Notes: generated by a model from the letters alone, not told the origin. Shown: positions 16,121 through 25,238, numbered from the stretch's first letter. The stretch is 64,000 nt of DNA from DATEHG01 sp041691295 (GCA_041691295.1 JBEPVA010000001.1:7503-71502), one strand, 5' to 3'. Program-made: numbers and translations.

Positions 16121-16986
16121 CGGCCGGGCTTCCCGGCCTTGAACACCCAACTCAGCATCACCCGGCCGGTGATCGCGTCGGCCGGCGCCGTGTACGCCTC
16201 GGCGCTGATGAGCAGCCGGGGACTCGGCACGAAGCTGAAGCCGCCGTGGGCGGTGAACCGGGTCATGTTTGCCTCGATCTTCGTATTGTCGGTGGTTGAA
16301 TCGGCCGTGACGTGACTGACCTGGAACCGCGGCCGGAGGAACGAAATACCGAGGCCCAGGTACGGAATGAAGCGGCCACTGGCCATCGTCCGGGCGACGC
16401 TAAAGTCGCCGCCGAACATCGTCGGCTTGAACTTGTCGTTCGAGACCTGGCTGTTGAAGCACTCGGAATTGGTGGGGCTGGCCACATCACCGGCCGAGCA
16501 GGTAAAGGCCCCTTTGACCGAGCCAAGCACGCCGAACAGCCGCAGGCGGGCCAGCCCGTTCTTGCCGGTCTGGGTGCTGCGACCGATCGCGAAGCTGACC
16601 AGATTCGACTTGACTCCGTTGACCCTGACCGGCGGAATCCAGCTCAGCTCGATGAACAGCCCCCGCTGACCGGACAGCAGCAGCCGGGGCCGGAACAGCA
16701 CATTTTCCTGGTTGGTGTTGAGCGGTCCCTGGCCAGGCTGGCAGACGGTGGGGGTTCGACCGGCGGCGTTGAGATCCGGCACGTAGGTGGCCTCGAGCCC
16801 GAGTCGGATGCTGGCCAGCCGGTACGGCGCCGGCGCCTCCGCGGCATCAAAGGCGATCGGCACCATGTAATGGCCGAACAACTTGACCTCGTTCGAATTC
16901 TTGGCCGGTTTGCAGGCGTCTTGTGCCGAGGCGGCAATGGGCCAGGCGGCCGCGCCGACCAGCAGCGCGAGCAGGATCCTTCGCAT
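16117..16986 (-). CDS. Predicted outer-membrane beta-barrel protein
   Basis: The 289-residue protein has a signal peptide (MRRILLALLVGAAAWPIAASAQ). Alternating amphipathic strands run to a terminal strand GRVMLSWVFKAGK, which suits a small barrel of 8-10 strands. Three or four cysteines (DACK, TVCQ, FTCS, SECF) could form disulfides. No enzymatic motif is seen. It is first in the unit with the exported M24 peptidase, whose start overlaps its stop. Confidence 0.65.
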   Translation of the reverse strand: MRRILLALLVGAAAWPIAASAQDACKPAKNSNEVKLFGHYMVPIAFDAAEAPAPYRLASIRLGLEATYVPDLNAAGRTPTVCQPGQGPLNTNQENVLFRPRLLLSGQRGLFIELSWIPPVRVNGVKSNLVSFAIGRSTQTGKNGLARLRLFGVLGSVKGAFTCSAGDVASPTNSECFNSQVSNDKFKPTMFGGDFSVARTMASGRFIPYLGLGISFLRPRFQVSHVTADSTTDNTKIEANMTRFTAHGGFSFVPSPRLLISAEAYTAPADAITGRVMLSWVFKAGKPGR

Positions 16987-17059
16987 TCGCTCTCCTTGCT
17001 TGACAGTGTACGGTGGTACCTCTAACCTGTCACTTCCTTACCATTATTGCGAGAGCCAC

Positions 17060-17860
17060 GTGACCGATCTTGAGCGGCTGTTCCGATTGATGGTGCAGCA
17101 GCTCGCCGCCACCGATCCCGCCCGGCTGCACCGACCCCTGACCGTGGCCGAACTGACCGGTGACGTGGTTCCATACCGCAGCAGCCGCCGGGTGCTGGCC
17201 ATCGAGACCGCCGAGGACCACGACGCGCTGCTGCTCCGGTTGCTCTCCGGCGAGGGCAACTTTGTGCACCTGATGCACGACGATGTCCGCCGACGGTTCG
17301 AGCTCGAAGCCAGGAGCGCCAACGCCGAGCTCGACGTGCTCCGCGAGTTCAGCAAGGCCCAGTTCCTGATCACGGCTGAAGCGCTGGCCCGGACCCTGGG
17401 AGACGGCATCATCGTCGCGCCGATCCCCCAGCCACCGGCACCACCGCCAAGACCGCCAGCCCCGCTGCCACCGGCCGCGGCTTTCGTTTCAAGTACCGCA
17501 ATCACTCCCCCAGCCCGGCCCAGCATCCCCAAGCCGGTCATCGGCGCGGTCGTCGACATTCCACTCGACGCCGTCCGGCTTTCGATGCCTGAGCTCGATG
17601 ACCTTGTGGCCCGCCATACCAAGCCCCCCACGCCGCCATCACGTCCCAGCCGGCCGGTGGAACGAAACACCCGGCCGGTGGAGCGAATCGTTCCGGCCGC
17701 GACCAGCTGCAGCTATTGCGGTGGCGGCTTGCCTGCAGGACGCGCCGTGCATTTCTGCCCGCACTGCGGCCAGAGCCAGACCGTCACCCTCTGCCCCGGC
17801 TGCGGGTCGGAGGTGGAAATCGGCTGGCGGCACTGCGTGAATTGCGGATCGGCGGTTTGA
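17060..17860 (+). CDS. Zinc-ribbon protein with proline-rich linker
   Basis: The 266-residue protein starts at GTG 17060. Residues 1-120 are helical (VTDLERLFRLMVQQLAA and the rest), the middle is a long proline/alanine linker (QPPAPPPRPPAPLPP). The C-terminus is a double zinc ribbon with four CxxC pairs: CSYCGGG, CPHCGQ, CPGCGSE and CVNCGSA. Such ribbons bind nucleic acid or protein partners. The TGA overlaps the TTG start of the next gene. No known family is recognised for the N-terminal domain. Confidence 0.75.
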   Translation: MTDLERLFRLMVQQLAATDPARLHRPLTVAELTGDVVPYRSSRRVLAIETAEDHDALLLRLLSGEGNFVHLMHDDVRRRFELEARSANAELDVLREFSKAQFLITAEALARTLGDGIIVAPIPQPPAPPPRPPAPLPPAAAFVSSTAITPPARPSIPKPVIGAVVDIPLDAVRLSMPELDDLVARHTKPPTPPSRPSRPVERNTRPVERIVPAATSCSYCGGGLPAGRAVHFCPHCGQSQTVTLCPGCGSEVEIGWRHCVNCGSAV

Positions 17861-19032
17861 GCAGGGCCTCAGGCGGACAGGCGGACGGGCGGACAGAAAC
17901 AGCCAGATCCTACCGTAAGATCGCGGTCATTCCCGGCGACGGGATCGGGCCCGAGGTCATTGGCGCTGCGGTACCCATCATTGCTGCCGCGGCCGATCTG
18001 GCCAGCGCTCGCCTCGATTTCGAATTCCTCCCCTGGTCAGCCGAACACTATCTCCGAACCGGCGAAACACTGCCCGAATCGGGCTTGGTCCATCTCCGCG
18101 ATGATGTCGACGCCATTCTCCTCGGCGCCCTGGGTGATCCGCGGGTGCCGGGCCACGAGCATGCCCGCGACATTCTGCTGAGGCTGCGGCAGCGGCTGGA
18201 TCTATACGTGAATTTTCGGCCAGTGAAGCTCCTAGCGCCGCAGTTGGCGGCGCTGAGGGGGGGCCCTAAAGGACTTCCTCGCGGCGAGGGCGCCAACAAC
18301 CGCGCCCTGATGCCGCTCGGTCGCCGGGGGGCAGCGGGGCAGGAAACCACCGCCATCGACCTGGCAATCTTCCGCGAAAATACCGAGGGCCAGTACGTCG
18401 GGCGTGACCGTGTCGAAAAGGCCGCGACACCTGAGGAACTGCACATTTCAGAGGAGGTCAACTCCATTCGGGGAGTGACCCGCATCATCGAAGCGGCGTT
18501 TGACTGGGCCCGGCTTCACCGCCGCACTCGAGTGACGCTCTGCGACAAGAGCAACGCGATTGCCGCCCAGCGGATCTGGCCCCGAATATTCGAATCGATT
18601 GGCTCGCAATATCCCGCCATCGAGCGCGAGCATCGCTACGTCGATACCCTGGCCATGGAGCTGGTCCAGGACCCTTCACGATTTCAGGTCATCGTCACCA
18701 CCAATCTCTTCGGCGACATTCTGTCCGAGCTGGGCGCCGGCCTGGTAGGAGGGTTGGGCATCGCGGCCAGCGCCAACCTGCATCCGGGGCGGCCGGGACT
18801 GTTCGAACCGGTCCACGGATCGGCGCCGGCGCTGGCCGGCACCGGCAAGGCCAATCCCATAGCGACGATTCTGGCCGGGGCGCTGATGCTGGAAAATCTC
18901 GGAATCACCGAGGCCGCGGGACGAATTGAAACCGCGGTCGAGCGGGTGCTGAATGACGAAGTGCTGACGCCGGATCTGGGCGGCACCGCGACGACGACGA
19001 TGGTGGCAGATTCCATCCTCACGCTTCTCTGA
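17857..19032 (+). CDS. Isocitrate/isopropylmalate dehydrogenase family enzyme
   Basis: The 391-residue protein begins at TTG 17857, the only usable start before IAVIPGDGIGPEV. The metal/substrate motif IFRENTEGQYVGRD is of the isocitrate or tartrate dehydrogenase type rather than the leuB type. The NAD-binding region LFEPVHGSAPALAGTGKANP is intact. It oxidises a 2-hydroxyacid and decarboxylates it; isocitrate, homoisocitrate or tartrate are all possible. The first 20 codons are made of the repeat GGCGGACAGGCGGAC (17870-17897) and look like an added tail. The next gene starts 16 bases downstream. Confidence 0.85.
   Translation: MSRASGGQADGRTETARSYRKIAVIPGDGIGPEVIGAAVPIIAAAADLASARLDFEFLPWSAEHYLRTGETLPESGLVHLRDDVDAILLGALGDPRVPGHEHARDILLRLRQRLDLYVNFRPVKLLAPQLAALRGGPKGLPRGEGANNRALMPLGRRGAAGQETTAIDLAIFRENTEGQYVGRDRVEKAATPEELHISEEVNSIRGVTRIIEAAFDWARLHRRTRVTLCDKSNAIAAQRIWPRIFESIGSQYPAIEREHRYVDTLAMELVQDPSRFQVIVTTNLFGDILSELGAGLVGGLGIAASANLHPGRPGLFEPVHGSAPALAGTGKANPIATILAGALMLENLGITEAAGRIETAVERVLNDEVLTPDLGGTATTTMVADSILTLL
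17870..17897. repeat. GGCGGACA tandem repeat inside the dehydrogenase N-terminus
   Basis: Three units (GGCGGACA, GGCGGACG, GGCGGACA) are read as GGQADGRTE. The related tracts lie at 51429-51484, 52023-52047 (inverted) and 58786-58812. Confidence 0.75.
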
Positions 19033-19048
19033 TTCTCTCACTGGAACA

Positions 19049-20026
19049 ATGATGAAATTCGCGCTCTTTGTGCTGCTCGGGCTTTCGATGGGCACCCTGG
19101 CGGCGCAGGTGCCGGCCGACAGCACCAGCCCCCCGGCCGACTCGGTCATCCGCCGCAAGGGCGCGACGAACCTTGAGGTGCCGATCCTGGATCACACCTT
19201 CAATGGCGAAGGCGAGTTCGTCCGGTTCAGGATGAGCGGCGGCATTGTGTACCGTGCGGTGGTGGATCGCGAGGATGTGCGCCTCATTGTCGAACCGGTG
19301 GAACCGGAGGGGCCGTCGGTGACGGTGACCGAACTGCAGCGCTTCCACGACGTCAGCGGTGAGCGGCGTTACCTGATCCGGCCGGTCGCTGATGCGGAAT
19401 ATCAGCTTCGGGTTCCGTTCGTCGGGTCACCGACCGACACGACGACTCGTGGCCTGCCGAACTCCGCTCAGAGCGGTGCCAGCCACTTACGGCTCTATCG
19501 CGATGACCGGGAAACCGACCGATGGAACGCCACCGGACCGGTGGCCTGGGCTTTCGGCCTGGTGGTCTCCGGCGGCCGAGGCGGGGAATATCCGATTGCC
19601 GGTATCCCGGCACCCAGTGGTGCATCCAGCGACATCGAGGGCTGCCTGGAGGTGAAGTACGGCCCTGGCTTCGGCGGCTATATCAGTGGATGCGTGCTCG
19701 GCATCAGCCACGAATCCCGGCCAGCCTCCAAAAGCGCCACCTGGGTATTTATCGAACCACGCCTGAGGCTGATCGGCTCCGGCAAGCGCTGGCAGCAGCG
19801 GCTTGATGCCGGGGTGCTGCTGCGCGCCGGACTGGGCCAGATCGATGGCCTCAATCAGCAGCCCGGTGTGATAGCTCCCGGCGTCTATCTATCCTACCTC
19901 CTGATCCATCACCAACATTGGCCCCGCCTGGTATTGGAAGGGGCGGTGCGGTACAGCTACGTGGTGCCCAGCGATCAGCCAAGCCAGACCTCGGCCCAGG
20001 GCATGGTCGGACTCGGAATCTTCTGA
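19049..20026 (+). CDS. Exported hypothetical protein, possible barrel
   Basis: The 325-residue protein starts with the Sec signal MMKFALFVLLGLSMGTLAAQ. Residues of 25-130 are beta-rich (VEPVEPEGPSVTVTELQRF). From about residue 165, glycine-rich amphipathic strands (GPGFGGYISGCVLGI; WPRLVLEGAVRYSYVV) end in a terminal Phe (GMVGLGIF), which suggests an outer-membrane barrel. I do not recognise a family. It follows the dehydrogenase gene by 16 bases. Confidence 0.65.
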   Translation: MMKFALFVLLGLSMGTLAAQVPADSTSPPADSVIRRKGATNLEVPILDHTFNGEGEFVRFRMSGGIVYRAVVDREDVRLIVEPVEPEGPSVTVTELQRFHDVSGERRYLIRPVADAEYQLRVPFVGSPTDTTTRGLPNSAQSGASHLRLYRDDRETDRWNATGPVAWAFGLVVSGGRGGEYPIAGIPAPSGASSDIEGCLEVKYGPGFGGYISGCVLGISHESRPASKSATWVFIEPRLRLIGSGKRWQQRLDAGVLLRAGLGQIDGLNQQPGVIAPGVYLSYLLIHHQHWPRLVLEGAVRYSYVVPSDQPSQTSAQGMVGLGIF

Positions 20027-20118
20027 TCGCCAATCCTTGCGCCCCCGCCGTTGGCGGTGAATGATGCGTAAGCCAGCCTGCGGTGCCTCACCGCGCCACC
20101 TCGTCCACCGGTTCCATC

Positions 20119-20907
20119 ATGCAGCAGATCGCCCTGACCCGCCCCGTCAGCCAATCGATCAACCAGTGCGAGTTGAGCTTCATGGCGAGGGACCCGATCG
20201 ACGTCGGGCGGGCCCAGCAGCAGCACGACGCCTATAACGCGCAGCTAGTCCGGCTGGGGCTGACGGTGGTGCATCTGCCGGCACTTGACCAGCTCCCCGA
20301 TGCGGTGTTCGTGGAAGACACGGCGGTGGTGGTCGACGAAATTGCGGTGGCGGCACACCCCGGCGCCAGGTCCCGTGAGCCGGAGGTCGAAAGCACGGTC
20401 GAAGCTCTCAAGCGCTGGCGGAAGATTGCCCGGCTGCCGGCAGGCGCCACCCTCGACGGCGGCGATGTGCTCCGGATCGGACGCAAGTTTCTCGTCGGTG
20501 TCGCCAAGCGGACCAATCTGGCTGGCGTGGCGGGACTCGGTGCCGCCCTCGCTCCATTCGGCTACACCGTGGCCGCCGTGCCAACCCGCGACTGCCTGCA
20601 CCTCAAGACGGCCTGCTCGGCCCTCGATGACCACCGGCTGCTGGTGCACCGGCCATGGGTCGACGTGTCGGCGCTGTCGGGCTACGAACTGATCGACGTT
20701 CCGGCCGGTGAGGCCTGGGCCGCCAATGTCCTGGTGCTCGGACGCGACGTGATCATGCCGCTGGGATTTCCCGAAACCCGGGAACTGCTCGAGCTGCTCG
20801 GCTTCCGGATCCACGCCGTCGACCTGTCTGAACTGCTCAAGGCCGAGTCGGGGGTGACGTGCAGCAGTATCGTCTTCTCGGGGGCCGCCACCGCACCGGT
20901 TGCTTGA
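20119..20907 (+). CDS. Dimethylarginine dimethylaminohydrolase (amidinotransferase fold)
   Basis: The 262-residue protein starts at ATG 20119; an upstream GTG at 20083 would give an unusual extension. It matches DDAH-type hydrolases: FVEDTAVVV, LDGGDVLRIG, His in CLHLKTACSAL and nucleophile Cys near residue 250 in GVTCSSIV. The reaction is hydrolysis of N-methylated arginine to citrulline plus methylamines, although some relatives act on other arginine derivatives. It is cytoplasmic, with no signal. The thiolase gene follows 55 bases later on the same strand. Confidence 0.88.
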   Translation: MQQIALTRPVSQSINQCELSFMARDPIDVGRAQQQHDAYNAQLVRLGLTVVHLPALDQLPDAVFVEDTAVVVDEIAVAAHPGARSREPEVESTVEALKRWRKIARLPAGATLDGGDVLRIGRKFLVGVAKRTNLAGVAGLGAALAPFGYTVAAVPTRDCLHLKTACSALDDHRLLVHRPWVDVSALSGYELIDVPAGEAWAANVLVLGRDVIMPLGFPETRELLELLGFRIHAVDLSELLKAESGVTCSSIVFSGAATAPVA

Positions 20908-20962
20908 ACCCCCTACTCTCCCGGGCGATATTCCCGGTCCACCCCCGGAGAGTCTCCCGCCG

Positions 20963-22168
20963 ATGAAGACGCAGGGCCAGTCGCAGGATGTCTATTTCCT
21001 CTCGGGAGTCCGAACCGGATTCGGCTCCTTCGGCGGTACCCTCAAGGATCATTCGGCCACCGACCTGGGCGTCATCGCGGCCGGCGGCGCCATCGAGCGC
21101 AGCGGGGCGCCGGCCCAGGCATTCGATCATGTCGTTTTCGGCAACACCCTCCAGACTAGTGCCGACGCCATCTACCTCGCCCGCCACATCGGCCTCAAAT
21201 CCGGGCTTCCGGTCGAGACCCCGGCGGTCACCGTGAACCGCCTGTGCGGTTCGGGATTTGAATCGATCATCCAGGGCGCTCAGCAGATCCTGCTCGGCGA
21301 ATCGACTGTCGTGCTGGCAGGCGGCACCGAATCGATGAGCCAGGCGCCTCACGTCCTGCGGGGCGCCCGCTGGGGCCTGCGGCTCGGACCCGCACCGCCG
21401 ATGGAAGACCTGTTGTGGGAAGCGCTGCGCGATCCGCAGTGCGGGCTGTCGATGGCGGAGACCGCCGAGAACCTGGCGGACCAGTACAAGCTGAGTCGGA
21501 GCGAGGTGGATGAGGTGGCGCTGTCCAGTCAGCAGCGGGCCCGGGACAGCTGGGCCGCCGGTCATTTCGCGGTTGAGGTCGTGCCAGTCTCCATTCGCAA
21601 CCGGAAGACCAAAGCCGACGAGCCCTGGGCCGCCGATGAACACATGCGGCCAGATTCCACTCTGGAAGGTCTTGCGAAGCTGGCGCCCTATTTCAAGAAG
21701 GACGGCGTGGTCACCGCCGGCAACGCATCCGGTATCTGCGATGGCGCCGCCGCGGTCGTACTGGCCGGCGAACAGGCGGTGGCCAAACTCGGACTCAAGC
21801 CGATCGGCCGGCTGGTGGCATGGGCTGTCGTGGGTGTCGATCCGAAATACATGGGTATCGGTCCGGCGCCGGCCGCCCGAAAAGCCCTGGCCAAGGCGGG
21901 CATGAAGCTGGAACAGATGGACCTGGTCGAGATCAACGAGGCCTTTGCGGCCCAGTACCTGGCGGTCGAGCGCGAACTCGGGCTCGATCGCAGCCGCACC
22001 AACGTCGATGGCGGCGCTATTGCCATCGGCCATCCGCTGGGCGCCAGCGGCACCAGGCTCACTCTGCACCTGCTGCACGCGCTCCGGCGGCGCGGCGGTC
22101 GATTCGGGCTGGCCAGCGCCTGTATCGGCGGCGGCCAGGGTGCGGCCGTCATCGTCCAACTGACATGA
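20963..22168 (+). CDS. Acetyl-CoA acetyltransferase (thiolase)
   Basis: The 401-residue protein starts at ATG 20963. Thiolase signatures are all present: nucleophile Cys95 in VNRLCGSGFES, NEAFAAQYLAV, IGHPLGASG with the catalytic His, and the second Cys in ACIGGGQGAA. It condenses or cleaves acetoacetyl-CoA or longer 3-ketoacyl-CoA. Together with the 3-hydroxyacyl-CoA dehydrogenase at 23135 it could make or degrade 3-hydroxybutyryl-CoA. Its TGA overlaps the ATG of the next gene. Confidence 0.93.
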   Translation: MKTQGQSQDVYFLSGVRTGFGSFGGTLKDHSATDLGVIAAGGAIERSGAPAQAFDHVVFGNTLQTSADAIYLARHIGLKSGLPVETPAVTVNRLCGSGFESIIQGAQQILLGESTVVLAGGTESMSQAPHVLRGARWGLRLGPAPPMEDLLWEALRDPQCGLSMAETAENLADQYKLSRSEVDEVALSSQQRARDSWAAGHFAVEVVPVSIRNRKTKADEPWAADEHMRPDSTLEGLAKLAPYFKKDGVVTAGNASGICDGAAAVVLAGEQAVAKLGLKPIGRLVAWAVVGVDPKYMGIGPAPAARKALAKAGMKLEQMDLVEINEAFAAQYLAVERELGLDRSRTNVDGGAIAIGHPLGASGTRLTLHLLHALRRRGGRFGLASACIGGGQGAAVIVQLT

Positions 22169-23013
22169 CCCATCCCCAGGGCGGCTCGGTGCTACCGGCA
22201 CAGTGGGACCGCGAGGCGCTCGACCGGATCCTCAAGCGCGCCGCGGAGCTCCAGGCCCATGAGCGGGATACCGGCGAATCGATGACACCGGACGAGGTCC
22301 TCAAGCTGGGCCGCGATGTGGGGATTCCCGGCCAGTATCTCCAGCAGGCCATGCTGGAGGAACGAGTCAGGACCACCGCCGCCACCCCGAACGGAATCCT
22401 CGACCGCTGGGTCGGCGCGGCCGAATGCTCGGCTGGGCGAGTGGTGCGCGGTGAGCCCGCCGTGATCGAGCAGGCCATGGTCGACTGGCTTGAGGCCAAT
22501 GAACTGCTGGCCATCGAGCGGCGCCAGCCGGGCCGGATCAGCTGGGAGCCGCTGCGCGGCATGGCCAGCGCCCTGCGCCGTTCCGCCGCCGCACTGGGCC
22601 GGACCCAGCGGCCATTCATGCTGTCCCGGGCCAGCCGAGTCACCGGCGGGGTCATTTCCCTCGAGCCCGGATACTGCCACGTGACCCTGGCGGCGGATCT
22701 CGGTCCGGTACGAAGCGGATACGTCGGGGGCATCGCGGGAATCAGCGCGGCCGGAGTGGCTACCGCGGGCATCCTCACCGTCATGACCCCGTTTCTCGCC
22801 ATCGCGCTGGCTCCGATTCCGCTGGTACTCGGACTCGGCTGGATCATCGGACGGCAATACGGCCCGGTGCACGACCGAACCCAGCTCGGCCTCGAGCGGG
22901 CGCTCGACCATCTTGAGCAGCACGGTGGCCTCCAGCGACCGGAGGTCGGCCCCGGCAGGCCGGGAATTGTGGGGATGATTGCGGAGGAACTGAGGAAGGC
23001 ACTCAAGCCATGA
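22165..23013 (+). CDS. Hypothetical membrane protein with SHOCT-like N-terminus
   Basis: The 282-residue protein overlaps the thiolase stop (ATGA). The N-terminal 90 residues are soluble and helical (LDRILKRAAELQAHERDTG; TPDEVLKLGRDVGIP). One broad apolar region at about 195-235 (SAAGVATAGILTVMTPFLAIALAPIPLVLGLGWIIG) makes one or two membrane spans. No firm family is recognised. The tight coupling suggests co-expression with the thiolase, although the link in function is unclear. Confidence 0.6.
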   Translation: MTHPQGGSVLPAQWDREALDRILKRAAELQAHERDTGESMTPDEVLKLGRDVGIPGQYLQQAMLEERVRTTAATPNGILDRWVGAAECSAGRVVRGEPAVIEQAMVDWLEANELLAIERRQPGRISWEPLRGMASALRRSAAALGRTQRPFMLSRASRVTGGVISLEPGYCHVTLAADLGPVRSGYVGGIAGISAAGVATAGILTVMTPFLAIALAPIPLVLGLGWIIGRQYGPVHDRTQLGLERALDHLEQHGGLQRPEVGPGRPGIVGMIAEELRKALKP

Positions 23014-23133
23014 AGAGTTGGGAGTTTGGAGGCGGGAGTTGGGAGTTTTCGAGGCAATATAGGACGCCAGACATCCTACTGATTGCTGCGCTTCATTTGC
23101 GAGCCCCTAACTCCACACTCCTGACTCCTAACC
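23014..23133. repeat. Inverted pair of GGGAGTT tandem tracts
   Basis: The left arm (23014-23048) repeats GGGAGTT and follows the stop of the membrane protein directly. The right arm (about 23105-23131) is the complement (ACTCC, CTAACTCC) and abuts the ATG of the next gene. The spacer is about 55 bases. The two would fold into a large imperfect hairpin. Confidence 0.7.
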
Positions 23134-23134
23134 G

Positions 23135-24037
23135 ATGACTGAGGACCGCCCACACGTCGGCATCCTCGGCGCCGGCCTGATGGGCTCAGGCATCGCGCAG
23201 GCATGCGCCGTGGCTGGGTATCAGACCACCGTGCGGGATATTTCCGACGAGCTGCTGGCGCGGGGGCGGGCGGGGATCGTGAAGTCGCTGGGCAAGCTGA
23301 TCGAGAAGGGGAAGTTGACCGCGGCCGAGCGGGATGCCGCGCTGGCTCGGCTCAGCTTCACGACCGAACTCTCGGCGCTGGCGGACTCGGGGCTGGTCAT
23401 CGAAGCGGTGACCGAAGATCTGGCCGTCAAGAATGAGCTATGGCGGGCACTCGACCGGTTGTGCGGTCCGGAGGCGATCTTCGCCTCCAACACGTCGAGC
23501 CTGTCGATCGCCTCGATGGCGGCGACCACCCGGCGGCCGGATCGATTCGTCGGGCTGCATTTCTTCAATCCAGTCCCGTTGATGCCGCTGGTCGAGGTGG
23601 TCCGAACCGCCACCACCAGTGACGAGAGCTTTGACCGGGCCATGGCGTTCGGCAGCAGCCTCGACAAGGAGGTCGTGGCGGCCAGGGACACCCCGGGCTT
23701 CATCGTCAACCGGCTGCTGGTGCCCTATCTGCTGGATGCCATGCGCGCCGTTGAACAGGGCACCGCGTCGACCGCCGATATTGATACCGCCATGAAGCTC
23801 GGCGCCGGTCACCCGATGGGGCCGCTCCTCCTGGCCGACCTCGTCGGCCTCGACACCCTGGCCAGGGTCGCCGGGATAATGTTCGCCGAGTATCGGGAAG
23901 ACCGTTATGCTCCACCAGCGATACTCGAACGGATGGTCGGGACCGGGATGCTGGGCCGGAAGAGCGGAATGGGATTTTATGACTACGCTACAGATCCGCC
24001 CATGCCCGTCGATCGCAACAAACTGCGTGAGAGGTAA
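23135..24037 (+). CDS. 3-hydroxyacyl-CoA (3-hydroxybutyryl-CoA) dehydrogenase
   Basis: The 300-residue protein has the NAD fold VGILGAGLMGSGIAQACAVAGY and EAVTEDLAVKNELW. The active-site region GLHFFNPVPLMPLVEVV contains the catalytic His, followed by GFIVNRLLVPYLLDA. This is the monofunctional FadB2/PaaH-type enzyme, which interconverts 3-hydroxyacyl-CoA and 3-ketoacyl-CoA. The C-terminus ends RER and the stop are written by a GAGAGGT tandem repeat. It lies downstream of the thiolase and probably shares a pathway with it. Confidence 0.93.
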   Translation: MTEDRPHVGILGAGLMGSGIAQACAVAGYQTTVRDISDELLARGRAGIVKSLGKLIEKGKLTAAERDAALARLSFTTELSALADSGLVIEAVTEDLAVKNELWRALDRLCGPEAIFASNTSSLSIASMAATTRRPDRFVGLHFFNPVPLMPLVEVVRTATTSDESFDRAMAFGSSLDKEVVAARDTPGFIVNRLLVPYLLDAMRAVEQGTASTADIDTAMKLGAGHPMGPLLLADLVGLDTLARVAGIMFAEYREDRYAPPAILERMVGTGMLGRKSGMGFYDYATDPPMPVDRNKLRER

Positions 24038-24110
24038 GAAGTGAGAGGTGAGAGGGCACTGAGATGAGCCTCCTTTTACCTGTTACCTCTCACCTGTCAC
24101 CCCTCACCTC
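24026..24110. repeat. Inverted pair of GAGAGGT tracts at the dehydrogenase stop
   Basis: The left arm repeats GTGAGAGGTAAGAAGTGAGAGG and includes the TAA at 24035-24037. The right arm (about 24073-24110) carries the complement ACCTCTCACCTGTCACC. The same unit in the same phase ends the amidohydrolase at 55151. Confidence 0.75.
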
Positions 24111-24127
24111 AACCCGACTCGCACCCC

Positions 24128-24727
24128 ATGCTGCTCCTCCACGGCGATCACCCCTCCGGCTTCTCGATCTTCGGCTACGACCTGCCCCGACTCCATGCGG
24201 CGATCAACGACCTGCCCCCGGCCCTGCTGCTGGCCGCGCTGATCCTGGAGCTGCTCTACCTGCTGCGTCACCGCGAGTCGTTCCGCTCGGCCTCATACTG
24301 GACCCTGATCTTCGGCACCATCGGCACGGCGCTGGCCGTGGGATCGGGACTGCTGGCGGAAGATGCCGCGGCGCATTCCGGTGAGGCTCACGAGCTGATG
24401 GAAGTCCACAAGACGTGGGCCCTGGTCTCGCTGGGGCTGTTCGTGGTGCTGGCCGGATGGCGGATCTGGCGGGAACGGGTCATGGCCCGCGCCGAACGGT
24501 GGGGAGCGCTGGTGGCTACGCTGTTCGCCTTTTCGATTCTGGCCCGGACCGCCGCCCACGGCGGCGAGCTGGTGTTCGGCCACGCCACCGGAATCAGCAG
24601 CGACGTCCTCAAGGACGAGCTCGACGACCGGGCCAAGGGACCACACGATGCAAATGGCATGATCATGGGCGGCGAGCACGACGACCATGCCGATTCGGCC
24701 GTAGCCCACGAGCATGATTCACATTAG
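24128..24727 (+). CDS. DUF2231-type membrane protein with His/Asp-rich tail
   Basis: The 199-residue protein has four membrane spans (ALLLAALILELLYLL; LIFGTIGTALAVGSGLL; WALVSLGLFVVLAGW; LVATLFAFSILARTAAHGG) and conserved His near the first loop (HAAIND) and in AHSGEAHELMEVHK. This arrangement is typical of DUF2231, thought to bind heme or metals. The C-terminal tail GGEHDDHADSAVAHEHDSH is rich in His and Asp and could bind a metal. The end overlaps the lipoprotein gene by 14 bases. Confidence 0.75.
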   Translation: MLLLHGDHPSGFSIFGYDLPRLHAAINDLPPALLLAALILELLYLLRHRESFRSASYWTLIFGTIGTALAVGSGLLAEDAAAHSGEAHELMEVHKTWALVSLGLFVVLAGWRIWRERVMARAERWGALVATLFAFSILARTAAHGGELVFGHATGISSDVLKDELDDRAKGPHDANGMIMGGEHDDHADSAVAHEHDSH

Positions 24728-25238
24728 CACGAGGTGGCGGGTGCTGGGGCTGGTGGCACTCGGCGCCTGTGCGCCGGGTTCAACCAGGCCGCCGTTCAAT
24801 CCGTCGCCGGCGTCGCCGTCGATCGAGCTGGGGTTGGTGCGGGCCGATGCGATTGGAAAGGTGGCCGACGCGCTCAAGGCCGACAGCATTCCGCTGGAAC
24901 GGGTCGAGACCCGTGATGCCTGGCTCGAAACGCCCTGGTTCAACCAGGCCACCAACAAGCCGGAGGGAAAGCGGGCAGCCGGCTACAACGCCGTCCGGAT
25001 TCGGGCCTGGGCCGAGCCGGGCCGGGCACTGCATAGCGAAGTGATCATCGAGGCCGTCTACAAGCCGGCCGCCGATCCTTCAGTGCCCGGGCGTTCGCTC
25101 GAGCGGCTCCTGCCAGCGAGTCATCCCATGGCCGTCCGTCTGGCCGCGATCGTGAAGGAACTGGTCAAGACCTACGGGGATCCGACGGCGGCGGACAGCA
25201 CGGCGCCGGGGCTTCCGAGTCGCAAGCCGAAAACTTAG
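24714..25238 (+). CDS. Hypothetical lipoprotein
   Basis: The 174-residue protein has a signal ending in a lipobox (LGLVALGAC). The mature part has an alpha/beta pattern (SIELGLVRADAIGKVADALKADSIPLERVET...RIRAWAEPGRALHSEVIIEAVYKP), such as a small periplasmic stalk-like domain. It is not recognised. It overlaps the DUF2231 gene, so both are likely in one operon. Confidence 0.6.
   Translation: MIHISTRWRVLGLVALGACAPGSTRPPFNPSPASPSIELGLVRADAIGKVADALKADSIPLERVETRDAWLETPWFNQATNKPEGKRAAGYNAVRIRAWAEPGRALHSEVIIEAVYKPAADPSVPGRSLERLLPASHPMAVRLAAIVKELVKTYGDPTAADSTAPGLPSRKPKT

Noticed and set aside
20837..22201. 454-codon open frame on the minus strand
   Set aside because: Antisense shadow of the thiolase gene, whose catalytic motifs are complete.
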